15,482 nucleotides of DNA from Actinomycetes bacterium (GTDB lineage Bacteria; Actinomycetota; Acidimicrobiia; Acidimicrobiales; Acidimicrobiaceae). Under the pieces are notes generated by a model. It saw only the letters and a program-made list of their open reading frames with translations. It did no database searches and was not told where the DNA came from. Location of the stretch: positions 1-15,482 of the forward strand of contig JAJYVK010000005.1 in assembly GCA_021792075.1 (NCBI GenBank), in the 5' to 3' direction. Shown piece by piece: positions 1 through 7,611 of the stretch (positions within the stretch are counted from its first letter, which is position 1; the number at the start of each line of letters is the position of its first letter). A program made the translations under genes and the position numbers.

Positions 1-1107
1 AAAACCTTTTCAGTCCTTGCCACCGACCACAGCGTTGCCAGAATATTCTGCGACATCGTGAATCTGGACGGTTCCCCCTTTGAGGGCTGCCCCAGAAACG
101 TCTTGAGAAGATCGCTAGAAAAAGCCAGGTCCAAGGGCTTTTCCTTCTTTGCCGCACCTGAGCTGGAGTACTTCTACTTTGCCGACGCAGATCCCAGCCA
201 CCCCCCCAAGCCTTTGGATTTCGGCTCCTACTTTGAGCTCACCGTAGCGGACTTCACCTCAAAGCTGAGACAGGAGACGGTTCTAGCGCTTGAGGACTCC
301 GGGATCCCTGTCGAATACTCTCAGCACGAGGACGCGCCATCCCAACACGAGATCGACCTGCGCTACACCGATGCCCTGACGATGGCTGACAACATCTTGG
401 CTGCCAGGTTGATAATTAAAGAGATCGCCTCTCGGCACAGCGTGCACGCCTCCTTCATGCCAAAACCCATGGCGGGCGTTCAAGGATCGGGGATGCACAC
501 CCACTTCTCGCTGTTCAATGGCGAGCAAAATGCGTTCAGCGACCAGAACGACAAGTACAGGCTATCCGAGACAGCTAAACGGTTCATTGCCGGGATCATG
601 CGCCACGCACCAGAGTTCACCGCGGTGACTAACCAGTGGGTCAACTCCTACAAGCGTCTTGTCGCCGGCTATGAAGCTCCCATCTATGTTTCCTGGGCAA
701 GAAACAACCGGTCTGCACTGGTCAGAATTCCAGTTGCCAAGGGAGCAAACCCCGACTCCTCGAGAATTGAGTATCGCGCTACGGATTCCGCCTGCAATCC
801 GTACCTCAGCTTCTCGCTCATCCTCGCAGCTGGCTTGAAAGGAATCGAGGAGGGGTACGAGCTCCCGGAAGAGGCAAGCGACAACCTCTACAGTATGTCA
901 GACCAGGAGCTGCAAGCACACAACATCACATTCCTTCCGGGAAATCTTGATGAGGCGATTGCCAAAATGGAAGAGTCGGAGTTGGTCCGCGAAACGTTGG
1001 GTTCCCACGTCTTCGAGTGGTTCATACGAAACAAGCGAGACGAGTGGAGCTCTTACAAGACACATGTTTCCCAGTTCGAACTCGATCGTTACCTAAGAGC
1101 CCTTTAG
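1..1107 (+). CDS. glnA: Glutamine synthetase type I, 5'-truncated by the window edge
   Basis: ATP-dependent amidation of glutamate to glutamine in the cytoplasm; the enzyme is a dodecamer. The reading frame is open from base 1, so the GTG/ATG-like codons near base 58 are internal; about 70-80 N-terminal residues lie outside the window. Family motifs appear in order: the ELEYF strand near 157-171, APSQHEIDLRY near 334-366 (glutamate/metal region), MPKP...GSGMHTH near 457-504 (ATP and ammonium region), NSYKRLVAGYEAP near 643-681, then SWARNNRSALVRIP, and RIEYRATDSACNPYL near 763-807. The short C-terminus after DNLYSM resembles the I-alpha subtype more than the adenylylated I-beta subtype. The stop TAG shares a base with the next gene's GTG (TAGTG), so the two are probably coupled. 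Actinobacteria carry several GS paralogues, so the glnA symbol is the natural but not the only reading. Confidence 0.93.
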   Translation, partial: KTFSVLATDHSVARIFCDIVNLDGSPFEGCPRNVLRRSLEKARSKGFSFFAAPELEYFYFADADPSHPPKPLDFGSYFELTVADFTSKLRQETVLALEDSGIPVEYSQHEDAPSQHEIDLRYTDALTMADNILAARLIIKEIASRHSVHASFMPKPMAGVQGSGMHTHFSLFNGEQNAFSDQNDKYRLSETAKRFIAGIMRHAPEFTAVTNQWVNSYKRLVAGYEAPIYVSWARNNRSALVRIPVAKGANPDSSRIEYRATDSACNPYLSFSLILAAGLKGIEEGYELPEEASDNLYSMSDQELQAHNITFLPGNLDEAIAKMEESELVRETLGSHVFEWFIRNKRDEWSSYKTHVSQFELDRYLRAL

Positions 1108-1811
1108 TGAGCCAAATGGAATCTCTCCTTCTATTCGGAGGCATCGAGAGCGAAAAGCTGTCAAATGTGCTGAGAGACCTGGGCTACCAAGTGATCACGA
1201 TCGCCAAGACAAGCCAGATTGGACCGCTCGAGCCAGATGACGGTTACCTTGGCGCGGTGATCAACGCTTCCGATAATCTCGAACTGGCCCTATCGGTGGC
1301 CCGATCGATCCGAAAACGCGAAAACCCTGTTGAACCGGTGATCTTCATCGTAAATCAGGCTCTGCTTTCAGAGCTCAACTTGAGAGACGACCTCTTCGAC
1401 GACTTCATTGTCGGTCCCATCGACACCGCTGAACTCGATGTCAGGCTCAAGCATCTGCTTTGGAGGTCAGGGAGGGGGCTCGTACCCGAGATCATCGAAT
1501 ATGGTCCCGTCGTGCTGAACCTCGAAACTTATCAGGCAACCATTTCCGGCCGGGTCATGGACCTGACCTATATGGAGTACGAGCTTCTCAAGTTCTTGGC
1601 GTCAAGACCCGGCAAGGTGTTCAGCCGGGAAACTCTTCTATCAAGAGTCTGGGGCTACGAGTACTACGGCGGCGCACGCACGGTTGATGTCCATATTCGC
1701 CGCCTCAGGGCCAAGCTTGGCGAACAGCAGGAATCGCTCATCCAGACAGTGCGCTCAGTTGGCTACCGATTCGGGTCCACTCGGCGCGCGCCCTCGAGCG
1801 GCGGCCGATAA
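1107..1811 (+). CDS. glnR: GlnR-like orphan OmpR-family regulator with degenerate receiver
   Basis: A 234-residue protein with an N-terminal receiver-like fold (about 1-118) and a C-terminal OmpR/PhoB winged helix (about 131-226). The DNA-binding part, with MDLTYMEYELLKFL, WGYEYYGGARTVDVHIRR and SLIQTVRSVGYRF, closely resembles actinobacterial GlnR, the regulator of nitrogen assimilation genes. The acidic pocket is gone: the first-strand acidic pair is G11-G12, the phospho-acceptor position is N53 (AVINAS), and the conserved Lys before Pro is G103 (IVGPID). Phosphotransfer is therefore not expected, as already proposed for GlnR proteins with an incomplete pocket. I chose GTG 1107, which overlaps the glutamine synthetase stop; ATG 1116 is an alternative. 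The longer open frame back to 1017 lies inside the upstream gene and is not needed. Co-transcription with glutamine synthetase fits a nitrogen role. No histidine kinase gene is nearby. Confidence 0.85.
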   Translation: MSQMESLLLFGGIESEKLSNVLRDLGYQVITIAKTSQIGPLEPDDGYLGAVINASDNLELALSVARSIRKRENPVEPVIFIVNQALLSELNLRDDLFDDFIVGPIDTAELDVRLKHLLWRSGRGLVPEIIEYGPVVLNLETYQATISGRVMDLTYMEYELLKFLASRPGKVFSRETLLSRVWGYEYYGGARTVDVHIRRLRAKLGEQQESLIQTVRSVGYRFGSTRRAPSSGGR

Positions 1812-1828
1812 CCTCACGGGCAAATGAA

Positions 1829-1850
1829 AGCCCGCCTCAGAAGGCGGGCT
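1829..1850 (-). terminator. Intrinsic terminator of the ErpA-like gene
   Basis: A perfect 9-bp GC-rich stem (AGCCCGCCT at 1829-1837, AGGCGGGCT at 1842-1850) closes a CAGA loop. Read on the minus strand the stem is followed by TTTCATTT, which suits termination of the Fe-S carrier gene ending at 1871. On the plus strand it is followed by CAAACCAATT, so it would be a weak terminator for the regulator gene. It lies between two convergent genes and may act in both directions. Confidence 0.8.
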
Positions 1851-1870
1851 CAAACCAATTGGAATCAGCT

Positions 1871-2233
1871 CTAAGAGAAGGATGAACCGCAGCCGCAGGT
1901 CCTGGCCGCGTTAGGGTTCGAAATGTGAAAGCCTGCGTCCTGGAGACCCTCCTTGTAATCCAAGGTCGCACCCTTGAGCATCGCAGCGCTGGTCTCGTCG
2001 ACGACAACTTTGATATCGCCGAAAACACTTACGATATCATCGCTGGCCAACTCAGAGTCAAAGAACATGTCGTAGCTAAATCCTGAGCAGCCGCCCGGCC
2101 GCACGCCGACCCTGAGGAAAAGGGAACTCGAACCTTCCTCTTGAGCCAACAGTTCGGCGACCTTCTTAGCGGCAATGTCGGTGACGATAATACTCGATGG
2201 CTTTTTGCCAATTGTGATTGTACTGGCTGACAT
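1871..2233 (-). CDS. erpA: HesB/IscA/ErpA A-type iron-sulfur carrier
   Basis: A 120-residue protein of the usual A-type carrier length. It accepts Fe-S clusters from the assembly scaffold and passes them to apo-proteins. The three conserved cysteines are present: C49 in PGGCSGF, and C113 and C115 in the C-terminal CGCGSSF. The start ATG at 2231-2233 has an AAAGGAG Shine-Dalgarno at ideal distance; the frame remains open upstream but has no better start. It is transcribed divergently from mrp, another Fe-S carrier gene, and ends at a good terminator. Whether it should be named ErpA or IscA cannot be settled from sequence alone; actinobacteria usually have one such protein next to respiratory or SUF functions. 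Confidence 0.9.
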   Translation of the reverse strand: MSASTITIGKKPSSIIVTDIAAKKVAELLAQEEGSSSLFLRVGVRPGGCSGFSYDMFFDSELASDDIVSVFGDIKVVVDETSAAMLKGATLDYKEGLQDAGFHISNPNAARTCGCGSSFS

Positions 2234-2301
2234 TTCTCTCCTTTGGCCCGCGTGATCCGTCCACACGCAAGCGTTTCGCCACTCAAAACTGTCTTCAAGT
2301 A

Positions 2302-2331
2302 ATTCTAGCAAGACGGAAAATTAATCTGCAA
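2302..2331 (-). promoter_or_regulatory. Extended -10 promoter for the ErpA-like gene
   Basis: On the minus strand TTGCAG (plus-strand 2326-2331) is followed after 18 bp by TAGAAT (2302-2307), preceded by TGC, which makes an extended -10. Transcription would start near 2295, giving a leader of about 60 nt before the ATG at 2233. The rest of 2234-2460 shows no gene. Confidence 0.55.
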
Positions 2332-2447
2332 TCAGTGGCTCGAGTTTCATCCAGCGTGCGGATGCCAAAACCGATGCCACGACTCGATGCCGGTCCTCGA
2401 CTCCCTCTGATAACATCACCGCCCGGATGAGACCCACCGGTTGCACC

Positions 2448-2453
2448 TAGACT
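2448..2453 (+). promoter_or_regulatory. -10 element for a leaderless mrp transcript
   Basis: TAGACT lies 7 nt before the GTG start of mrp, and no Shine-Dalgarno is present. This TANNNT-to-start distance is the pattern of leaderless actinobacterial mRNAs. No good -35 is seen, so this is an inference from spacing. Confidence 0.4.
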
Positions 2454-2460
2454 TGTAGTT

Positions 2461-3651
2461 GTGAAAAGCGCGGAAAACACGGATTTTGAGAAGAAGGTGT
2501 CACTGGCGCTCGAGAACGTTATCGACCCTGAACTTGGCGACAACATCGTTTCTTTGGGTATGTACCTTGGTTCAAGCCTGGATAACGACGGTACGGCCAC
2601 AATAAAGATCGGTTTGACCGCCGTTGGTTGCCCCTTGCGCTCTCAAATCAAGAGAGACATCGAGCAAGCGCTTGGCCACATCAAAGAGATCCGCCGGACG
2701 GTGGTCGAAATGGGTGAATTGACCAGAGAGCAGAAAAAGCGGCTAATGGACACCGCGCGCAGGAACGCGCAGAAGGAGTCTCCACAGGTCGAGATTCCTC
2801 AATCCGCCCGGATAATCGCAATCTCCTCCGGCAAGGGTGGTGTCGGCAAATCCTCGCTGACTGCGAATCTCGCAGCCGCAATCGCCTCCCAGGGTTTGAC
2901 GGTTGGACTGCTCGATGCCGACATCTGGGGCTTCTCTCTGCCACGGATGCTTGGAGTATCCGGCAAGATCGAAGCCGAGGGAACCAAGGATTCCTGGAGG
3001 ATGTCTCCAATACGTAAGCAAATCGGAAGCGGGGAACTCCAGATCATCTCCATGGGCTTTTTGGCGCAGGGAGACTCTGATGCAATCATGTGGCGCGGGC
3101 TGATGCTTTCACGCGCGCTCCAGCACTTCATTGAGAATGTCGCATGGTCAAAGGTGGATTACCTGCTGATCGACATGCCTCCCGGAACCGGCGACATCCA
3201 GATGGCTCTTTCCAGAATGCTTCCCAGAACGGAGATGATAATCGTTACTACTCCGGCGAAGGGAGCTTCCGTGGTCGCCTCCCGCATGGGAGACATGGCC
3301 AAAAAAGGCCATCTCCGCATCGCTGGAGTTATAGAGAACATGTCCGGATTCACGTGCGACCATGGTGAACAGTATTCGCTGTTCGGTTCAGGTGGCGGAC
3401 AAGAGGTCGCCGATCAGCTAGGGACATCGCTGATCGCCAAGATTCCATTCACTCCCTCGATTGCACGGCTTGGCGACATCGGTTTGACCCTGATGGAGGC
3501 AGAGATGCTCCACCAGCACGAGAGGCAGGCTCGCGATGCGATAATCCAGCTGGCTCACGATATCATAACGAAGATTGCGCCGAACTATGAAGTACAGAGC
3601 TGCACCGCAAGGATGTTCGATGCGATAAACGCAGCCTTAGAGGCTCGTTAA
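2461..3651 (+). CDS. mrp: Mrp/ApbC-type Fe-S carrier P-loop ATPase
   Basis: A 396-residue cytosolic protein. An N-terminal MIP18/DUF59 domain (about 8-85, with VIDPELGDNIVSLG) is followed by a MinD-like P-loop domain (about 116-345). The deviant Walker A, SGKGGVGKSS, is at 123-132; DADIWGFSLPRML is at 152-164, and DMPPGTGD at 238-245. Mrp proteins bind and transfer Fe-S clusters. The usual CPxC cluster motif after ENMS is reduced here to one cysteine (C299 in FTCDHGEQYS), a form I believe is common in actinobacterial Mrp. The start is GTG 2461, at the beginning of the MIP18 domain, probably leaderless. The gene sits head to head with the A-type carrier, which supports a joint Fe-S role, and its last 15 bp overlap the 3' end of the opposing NUDIX gene. 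Confidence 0.93.
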   Translation: MKSAENTDFEKKVSLALENVIDPELGDNIVSLGMYLGSSLDNDGTATIKIGLTAVGCPLRSQIKRDIEQALGHIKEIRRTVVEMGELTREQKKRLMDTARRNAQKESPQVEIPQSARIIAISSGKGGVGKSSLTANLAAAIASQGLTVGLLDADIWGFSLPRMLGVSGKIEAEGTKDSWRMSPIRKQIGSGELQIISMGFLAQGDSDAIMWRGLMLSRALQHFIENVAWSKVDYLLIDMPPGTGDIQMALSRMLPRTEMIIVTTPAKGASVVASRMGDMAKKGHLRIAGVIENMSGFTCDHGEQYSLFGSGGGQEVADQLGTSLIAKIPFTPSIARLGDIGLTLMEAEMLHQHERQARDAIIQLAHDIITKIAPNYEVQSCTARMFDAINAALEAR

Positions 3652-4437
3652 CTCCTCGCCAGGCAACACGAACTTGGCCTCACCGTTTTCGTAGACGCGG
3701 ATCGGAGAAAGTGTCCTAATGTCGCTCAAACCTGACGCCCACTCGATGACCTCTTGAGTGCTCTTGAACTCTGCAATAGCTTTCAGATTACGTAGGGTAG
3801 GAAAGATCATCCTCAGCTCGCCATTTTCGAACCTCTCCAGAGCCTTTTTCGGATGTATCCAAAGGCTGTCGACGATCTCGCTCTCATCATGGAGGGCATC
3901 TTGATTTTCCGGCGCGATGGAGACGAAGAACCTGGTGTCATACCTTCTCCGGCCCCCAGGAGGAGTCACCCAGTGGCTAACGTAATACAGGTCGTCCGCA
4001 GTCAGATAAAGATCGTAAGAGTTCACCATGTCTGAGAACTTCAGCTCACCCTTATTGAGGGAGTCTCTGAGAGTTGCAAACTCATTTTTGATCTCTAAAG
4101 AACGCAGGTCCAAGTGGCGAAGAAGCGACCCCGATCTTTCGGGGGTCGAGGTGAGAAGCATTATCCCAGCCTCCTCAAAACACTCCCTAATCGCTGCTAC
4201 ATAGAAGGCGATTCCACCTTCGTCCAGTTCCAGACTTTTGGACGCCTCAGAGTCGGTTAGACCGATACATCTTGGCGCCAGATCCATATCCGATTGATCT
4301 ACAGCGCCTCCAGGAAATACATACGCACCCGCTGAAAAATCAAGCTCGGTCGAGCGCTTGAGCATCAGTACCTCAAAACCATCTTCGCCATCGGTTTCAC
4401 GCATCAAAATTACAGTTGCAGCAGGTCTGGGCTCCAC
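3637..4437 (-). CDS. NUDIX hydrolase, NUDT7/NUDT19-like type
   Basis: A 266-residue protein. The N-terminal strand ATVILMRE, VLMLKRS, then AYVFPGGAVD near 38-47 and the NUDIX helix RECFEEAGI near 84-92 place it in the NUDIX fold. The REUxEExGU core is intact, but the usual upstream Glu of the 23-residue box is Ile, and about 30 residues separate FPGG from the box. That layout is typical of the NUDT7/NUDT19-like class, whose members hydrolyse CoA or other nucleotide-diphosphate derivatives. A downstream HWVTPPGGRRRYDTRFF segment is also characteristic. The substrate cannot be assigned. The start is GTG 4437, with no Shine-Dalgarno and TAGCCT 7 nt upstream, so a leaderless start is possible. 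It diverges from selA and overlaps mrp by 15 bp at its end. Confidence 0.88.
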   Translation of the reverse strand: MEPRPAATVILMRETDGEDGFEVLMLKRSTELDFSAGAYVFPGGAVDQSDMDLAPRCIGLTDSEASKSLELDEGGIAFYVAAIRECFEEAGIMLLTSTPERSGSLLRHLDLRSLEIKNEFATLRDSLNKGELKFSDMVNSYDLYLTADDLYYVSHWVTPPGGRRRYDTRFFVSIAPENQDALHDESEIVDSLWIHPKKALERFENGELRMIFPTLRNLKAIAEFKSTQEVIEWASGLSDIRTLSPIRVYENGEAKFVLPGEELTSL

Positions 4438-4444
4438 CAGTACA

Positions 4445-4454
4445 AGGCTAGCGT
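4445..4454. promoter_or_regulatory. Overlapping divergent -10 elements (NUDIX gene and selA)
   Basis: The 23-bp gap between the two starts holds AGGCTAGCGT. Read leftward, TAGCCT (4445-4450) ends 7 nt before the NUDIX GTG. Read rightward, TAGCGT (4449-4454) ends 6 nt before the selA ATG. They share a TA within the palindrome GCTAGC. Neither gene has a Shine-Dalgarno at these starts. No clear -35 is seen for either direction. Confidence 0.35.
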
Positions 4455-4460
4455 CAAATC

Positions 4461-5753
4461 ATGCAATATATTGCTCGGGCTGGGGGTAATCTTGGCCTGG
4501 TGAGACCTCCTTCTGTAGATTCACTTGCGCACTCTCTCAAATCTTCCGGACTGCCCCACCAGCTTCGCGTAGAGGCTGCTCGGCGCTCGATTGCCAACAA
4601 CGACCATGGGAATGCAGCTCGATATGCGAAAGAGATTTCAGACGATCTCCTTCGCCCGGTGATCAATGGCACCGGAGTGATAATTCACACCAACCTGGGC
4701 CGCTCACCTCTCCGCCAGGAAAACTCTCAGCGGGGCTCCTACCGCTACTCCAATCTCGAGATCGACCTAAAGAGTGGGAAAAGGGGCTCTCGAGACAAGA
4801 GAGTCGGATCGCTTCTGGCCGGGTACATCGGAGCAGAGTCAGCCATCATCGTGAACAACGGGGCTGCGGCAATCTTTCTGGTGCTTGCCGCCCACGCGTT
4901 GGGCAGCAGCGTGATCATCTCCAGGGGGGAACTCGTGGAGATCGGCGGAGGATTTCGAATACCCGAGGTTCTGGCATCGGCAGGAGCTCGGCTGGTCGAG
5001 GTTGGAACCACGAACAAGACGCGGCTCAAAGACTATGAGACTGCTGCGAAAGACCCTGAAGCGGCACTGATACTCAAGGTTCACAGCTCGAACTACCAAT
5101 TGACTGGCTTCGTCGAGAGCGTTCCTGTCAGCCAATTAGGATCGCTCGGAATACCGGTTGTATTTGACATTGGGTCAGGTCTGCTCGACGAGACAGCGCC
5201 CTGGATGGGATGGCCAAAGCCTTCTTGGCTCAAAGATGAGCCTGGGGCGAAACAGAGCCTAGCCAACGGCGCTGATCTGGTGACATTTTCCGGCGACAAG
5301 CTATTGGGTGGCCCCCAAGCTGGCATCATCGCTGGAAGGAGAGAGATGGTCGAGATCTGCGCCCGGCATCCTCTCTACCGAGCGCTGCGTCCGGGCAACC
5401 TCGTACTCGAGGCGATGGGTACAACACTCTTCGCCTACCTGGACAACAGAGCCGACGAGCTTCCACTATGGCGTATGGCCAAGCTCAAAGTCGAAGAGCT
5501 CAAGACTCGGGCCGAGAGGATTGGGATCGGTCGACCGACTCCGCTCAGAGCAGCCATTGGGGGTGGCTCACTTCCGGGACAGGAGCTAGATTCGTTCGGC
5601 ATCGCACTTACAGGCGACCTTACCGCCAAGCTTCGCCAGCTTGAAATACCAGTGCTGGCAAGAATGGAGGGATCAGAAACCGTGATCGATCTAAGGACCG
5701 TCGATCCCAACGACGACGATTACCTGAGAAGCTCTATCCAATCGCTGACCTAG
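4461..5753 (+). CDS. selA: L-seryl-tRNA(Sec) selenium transferase SelA
   Basis: A PLP enzyme that converts Ser-tRNA(Sec) to Sec-tRNA(Sec) with selenophosphate. The 430-residue length is typical. The N-terminal PSVDSL segment (about 17-22) and the VINGTGVIIHTNLGRSPL block (about 68-85) are SelA hallmarks. The PLP-binding lysine is K280, in FSGDKLLGGPQAG. The start is taken as ATG 4461; GTG 4500, just before the conserved RPPSVDSL region, is a possible alternative and would lengthen the intergenic region. The gene is followed after 46 bp by selB, so they form an operon. No selD or tRNA-Sec is visible in the window. Confidence 0.95.
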   Translation: MQYIARAGGNLGLVRPPSVDSLAHSLKSSGLPHQLRVEAARRSIANNDHGNAARYAKEISDDLLRPVINGTGVIIHTNLGRSPLRQENSQRGSYRYSNLEIDLKSGKRGSRDKRVGSLLAGYIGAESAIIVNNGAAAIFLVLAAHALGSSVIISRGELVEIGGGFRIPEVLASAGARLVEVGTTNKTRLKDYETAAKDPEAALILKVHSSNYQLTGFVESVPVSQLGSLGIPVVFDIGSGLLDETAPWMGWPKPSWLKDEPGAKQSLANGADLVTFSGDKLLGGPQAGIIAGRREMVEICARHPLYRALRPGNLVLEAMGTTLFAYLDNRADELPLWRMAKLKVEELKTRAERIGIGRPTPLRAAIGGGSLPGQELDSFGIALTGDLTAKLRQLEIPVLARMEGSETVIDLRTVDPNDDDYLRSSIQSLT

Positions 5754-5799
5754 CCGACCTTTTGATCTGCCAATTTTCCACCGAAGGGAGTGGAGTCAG

Positions 5800-7611
5800 A
5801 TGCATGTACTTTCAACAGCCGGACATGTCGACCATGGCAAGTCATCTCTGATACTTGCCCTTACGGGAACGGATCCAGACCGATGGAAAGAGGAGAAAGA
5901 GCGCGGGCTCACGATAGATCTTGGTTTCGCACATCTAAGGCTTCCTTCCGGTCAGGAGCTGTCACTTGTCGATGTACCTGGCCACATTCGCTTCATCAAG
6001 AACATGCTTGCCGGGGTGGGAGCAATCGATGGTGCAATTTTCGTGGTGGCTGCGAACGAGGTATGGAAGCCGCAGAGTGAGGAGCATCTGCGGATACTCG
6101 ATCTGCTCGGGACCAAGACCGGAATAATCGTCATCACAAAGGCCGATCTTGTAGACGAAGAGTGGCTTGAACTGGCACGAATGGAGATCGGGGAACATGT
6201 CGCCGGAAGCTTTCTGGAAAAAGCACCCGTTATTGCCGTCGACTCTCTCTCCAGGCGCGGCCTCGACCAGCTGATGGTTGAGATAGAAAAACTTTTGGCC
6301 TCCACTCCGAATGCCGCCAACCTGAACCGACCGAGGCTATGGATCGACAGGGTATTTTCCTCGCGTGGCTCGGGAACGGTGGTGACCGGTACCCTAACTG
6401 GAGGAGATGTCCGACTGGACCAGGAGCTCGCAATCTTTCACTCCTCAGGCAGATCCTGGAATGTCATGGTCTCCAATTTAACCAAGGAGTTCTTTGAGGA
6501 TCTCGGAGATACCAGCTCCAAGGTAAGGGTTCGTAGCCTAGAGTCTCATGGAGCCAAGCTGAGCATGGCGGACCCTGGAAGAAGACTGGCATTGAATCTC
6601 CTCGGAGTATCCCCCAACCAGGTTTCTCGCGGGGACGTGCTGATCGATCCCTCCCAATGGTGTGCAACATCAACCTTCGACGCCACAATCAAGGTCTTGC
6701 CAAACCTCTCCCACGGCATCACGAAGAAGGGCGCTTACGCGATTTATGTTGGCTCTGGAGACTTCCCCGCAGGTATAAATGTCTTGGGAAAGGGTGAACT
6801 CAAATCCGGAGAGGTCGGAGCCATTCGAGTTCATTTGAACTCCGTAGTCCCTTTGACCAAAGGAGACCGCTTCATCCTGAGAGAGTTGGGGCGCAGGGAG
6901 ACGGTCGCCGGAGGAGAAGTCACAAACGTGAACCCTCTCACTCCTGTGAGCAAGCCTGCCCCGCCCTTCGACATCATGCAGATCGTGAAAGAACGCGGCT
7001 TTATCGACGCCAGGCTTCTTTACAAGATGACGGGCAAGAACGTTTCACCAAATGCAGGCGAGCGATACGTCATCTCCGAATCGCTTGAAACTGAGATCAC
7101 TCGTGAGCTGACGGAAAGGGCCGTGAACGCTGGCGAACTTGGTTTCGACATCTCGGAGCTGGATGAGATCTCGAGAGCAGTTCTCCAAGGCATCCAAGAT
7201 CTCACCGTCGACTCCTCAAGGGTCTACAGTTCCAGGTTCGGCCAGATGAGGGACACGCTAAGCAAACATCCCTTCATCAAGGAGTTGGAAAGTTCGCTGT
7301 TCAAGCCGCCGGCGCCTGACGGAGTGAACCGACAGCAGTTGCGGGAGCTCGTCAGACAGGGACTCGTGATCGATTGTGAGGGAATCTATTACTCACCCCT
7401 CGCACTCTCTAGGGCAAAAGAAGTGATCTGGGAACTGTCCCTGACAGAGCAGAACGGATTCACCGTATCCCAGCTCAGGGACAAGCTTGACACCTCACGA
7501 AAATACCTCCTAGCTCTTGTCGGCTACCTGGACACGCATGGATTCACCAGAAGAGCCGGTGACCTCCGACGACCGGGCCCTGCACTTGTGAGGGAGTTCA
7601 GCAAGAGCTAG
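5800..7611 (+). CDS. selB: Selenocysteine-specific elongation factor SelB
   Basis: A GTPase that carries Sec-tRNA(Sec) to the ribosome at UGA codons marked by a SECIS hairpin. The 603-residue length matches bacterial SelB. G1 is GHVDHGKS at 8-15, followed by [10 protein letters not shown] (switch region, 34-43), DVPGH at 58-62 (G3) and TKAD at 113-116 (G4). EF-Tu-like beta-barrel domains follow (about 175-375, with [13 protein letters not shown]). The C-terminal part (about 390-600) is predicted to hold winged helices that bind the [33 protein letters not shown] near the end fits WH4. A GGAG-type Shine-Dalgarno precedes ATG 5800. The gene follows selA closely. Its last 14 bp overlap the 3' end of the opposing hydrolase gene. 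Confidence 0.95.
   Translation: MHVLSTAGHVDHGKSSLILALTGTDPDRWKEEKERGLTIDLGFAHLRLPSGQELSLVDVPGHIRFIKNMLAGVGAIDGAIFVVAANEVWKPQSEEHLRILDLLGTKTGIIVITKADLVDEEWLELARMEIGEHVAGSFLEKAPVIAVDSLSRRGLDQLMVEIEKLLASTPNAANLNRPRLWIDRVFSSRGSGTVVTGTLTGGDVRLDQELAIFHSSGRSWNVMVSNLTKEFFEDLGDTSSKVRVRSLESHGAKLSMADPGRRLALNLLGVSPNQVSRGDVLIDPSQWCATSTFDATIKVLPNLSHGITKKGAYAIYVGSGDFPAGINVLGKGELKSGEVGAIRVHLNSVVPLTKGDRFILRELGRRETVAGGEVTNVNPLTPVSKPAPPFDIMQIVKERGFIDARLLYKMTGKNVSPNAGERYVISESLETEITRELTERAVNAGELGFDISELDEISRAVLQGIQDLTVDSSRVYSSRFGQMRDTLSKHPFIKELESSLFKPPAPDGVNRQQLRELVRQGLVIDCEGIYYSPLALSRAKEVIWELSLTEQNGFTVSQLRDKLDTSRKYLLALVGYLDTHGFTRRAGDLRRPGPALVREFSKS

Noticed and set aside
1017-1106. Extended N-terminus of the GlnR-like regulator
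   Set aside because: These codons lie inside the glutamine synthetase gene in another frame and do not look like receiver sequence; GTG 1107 at the stop overlap fits the receiver's first strand.
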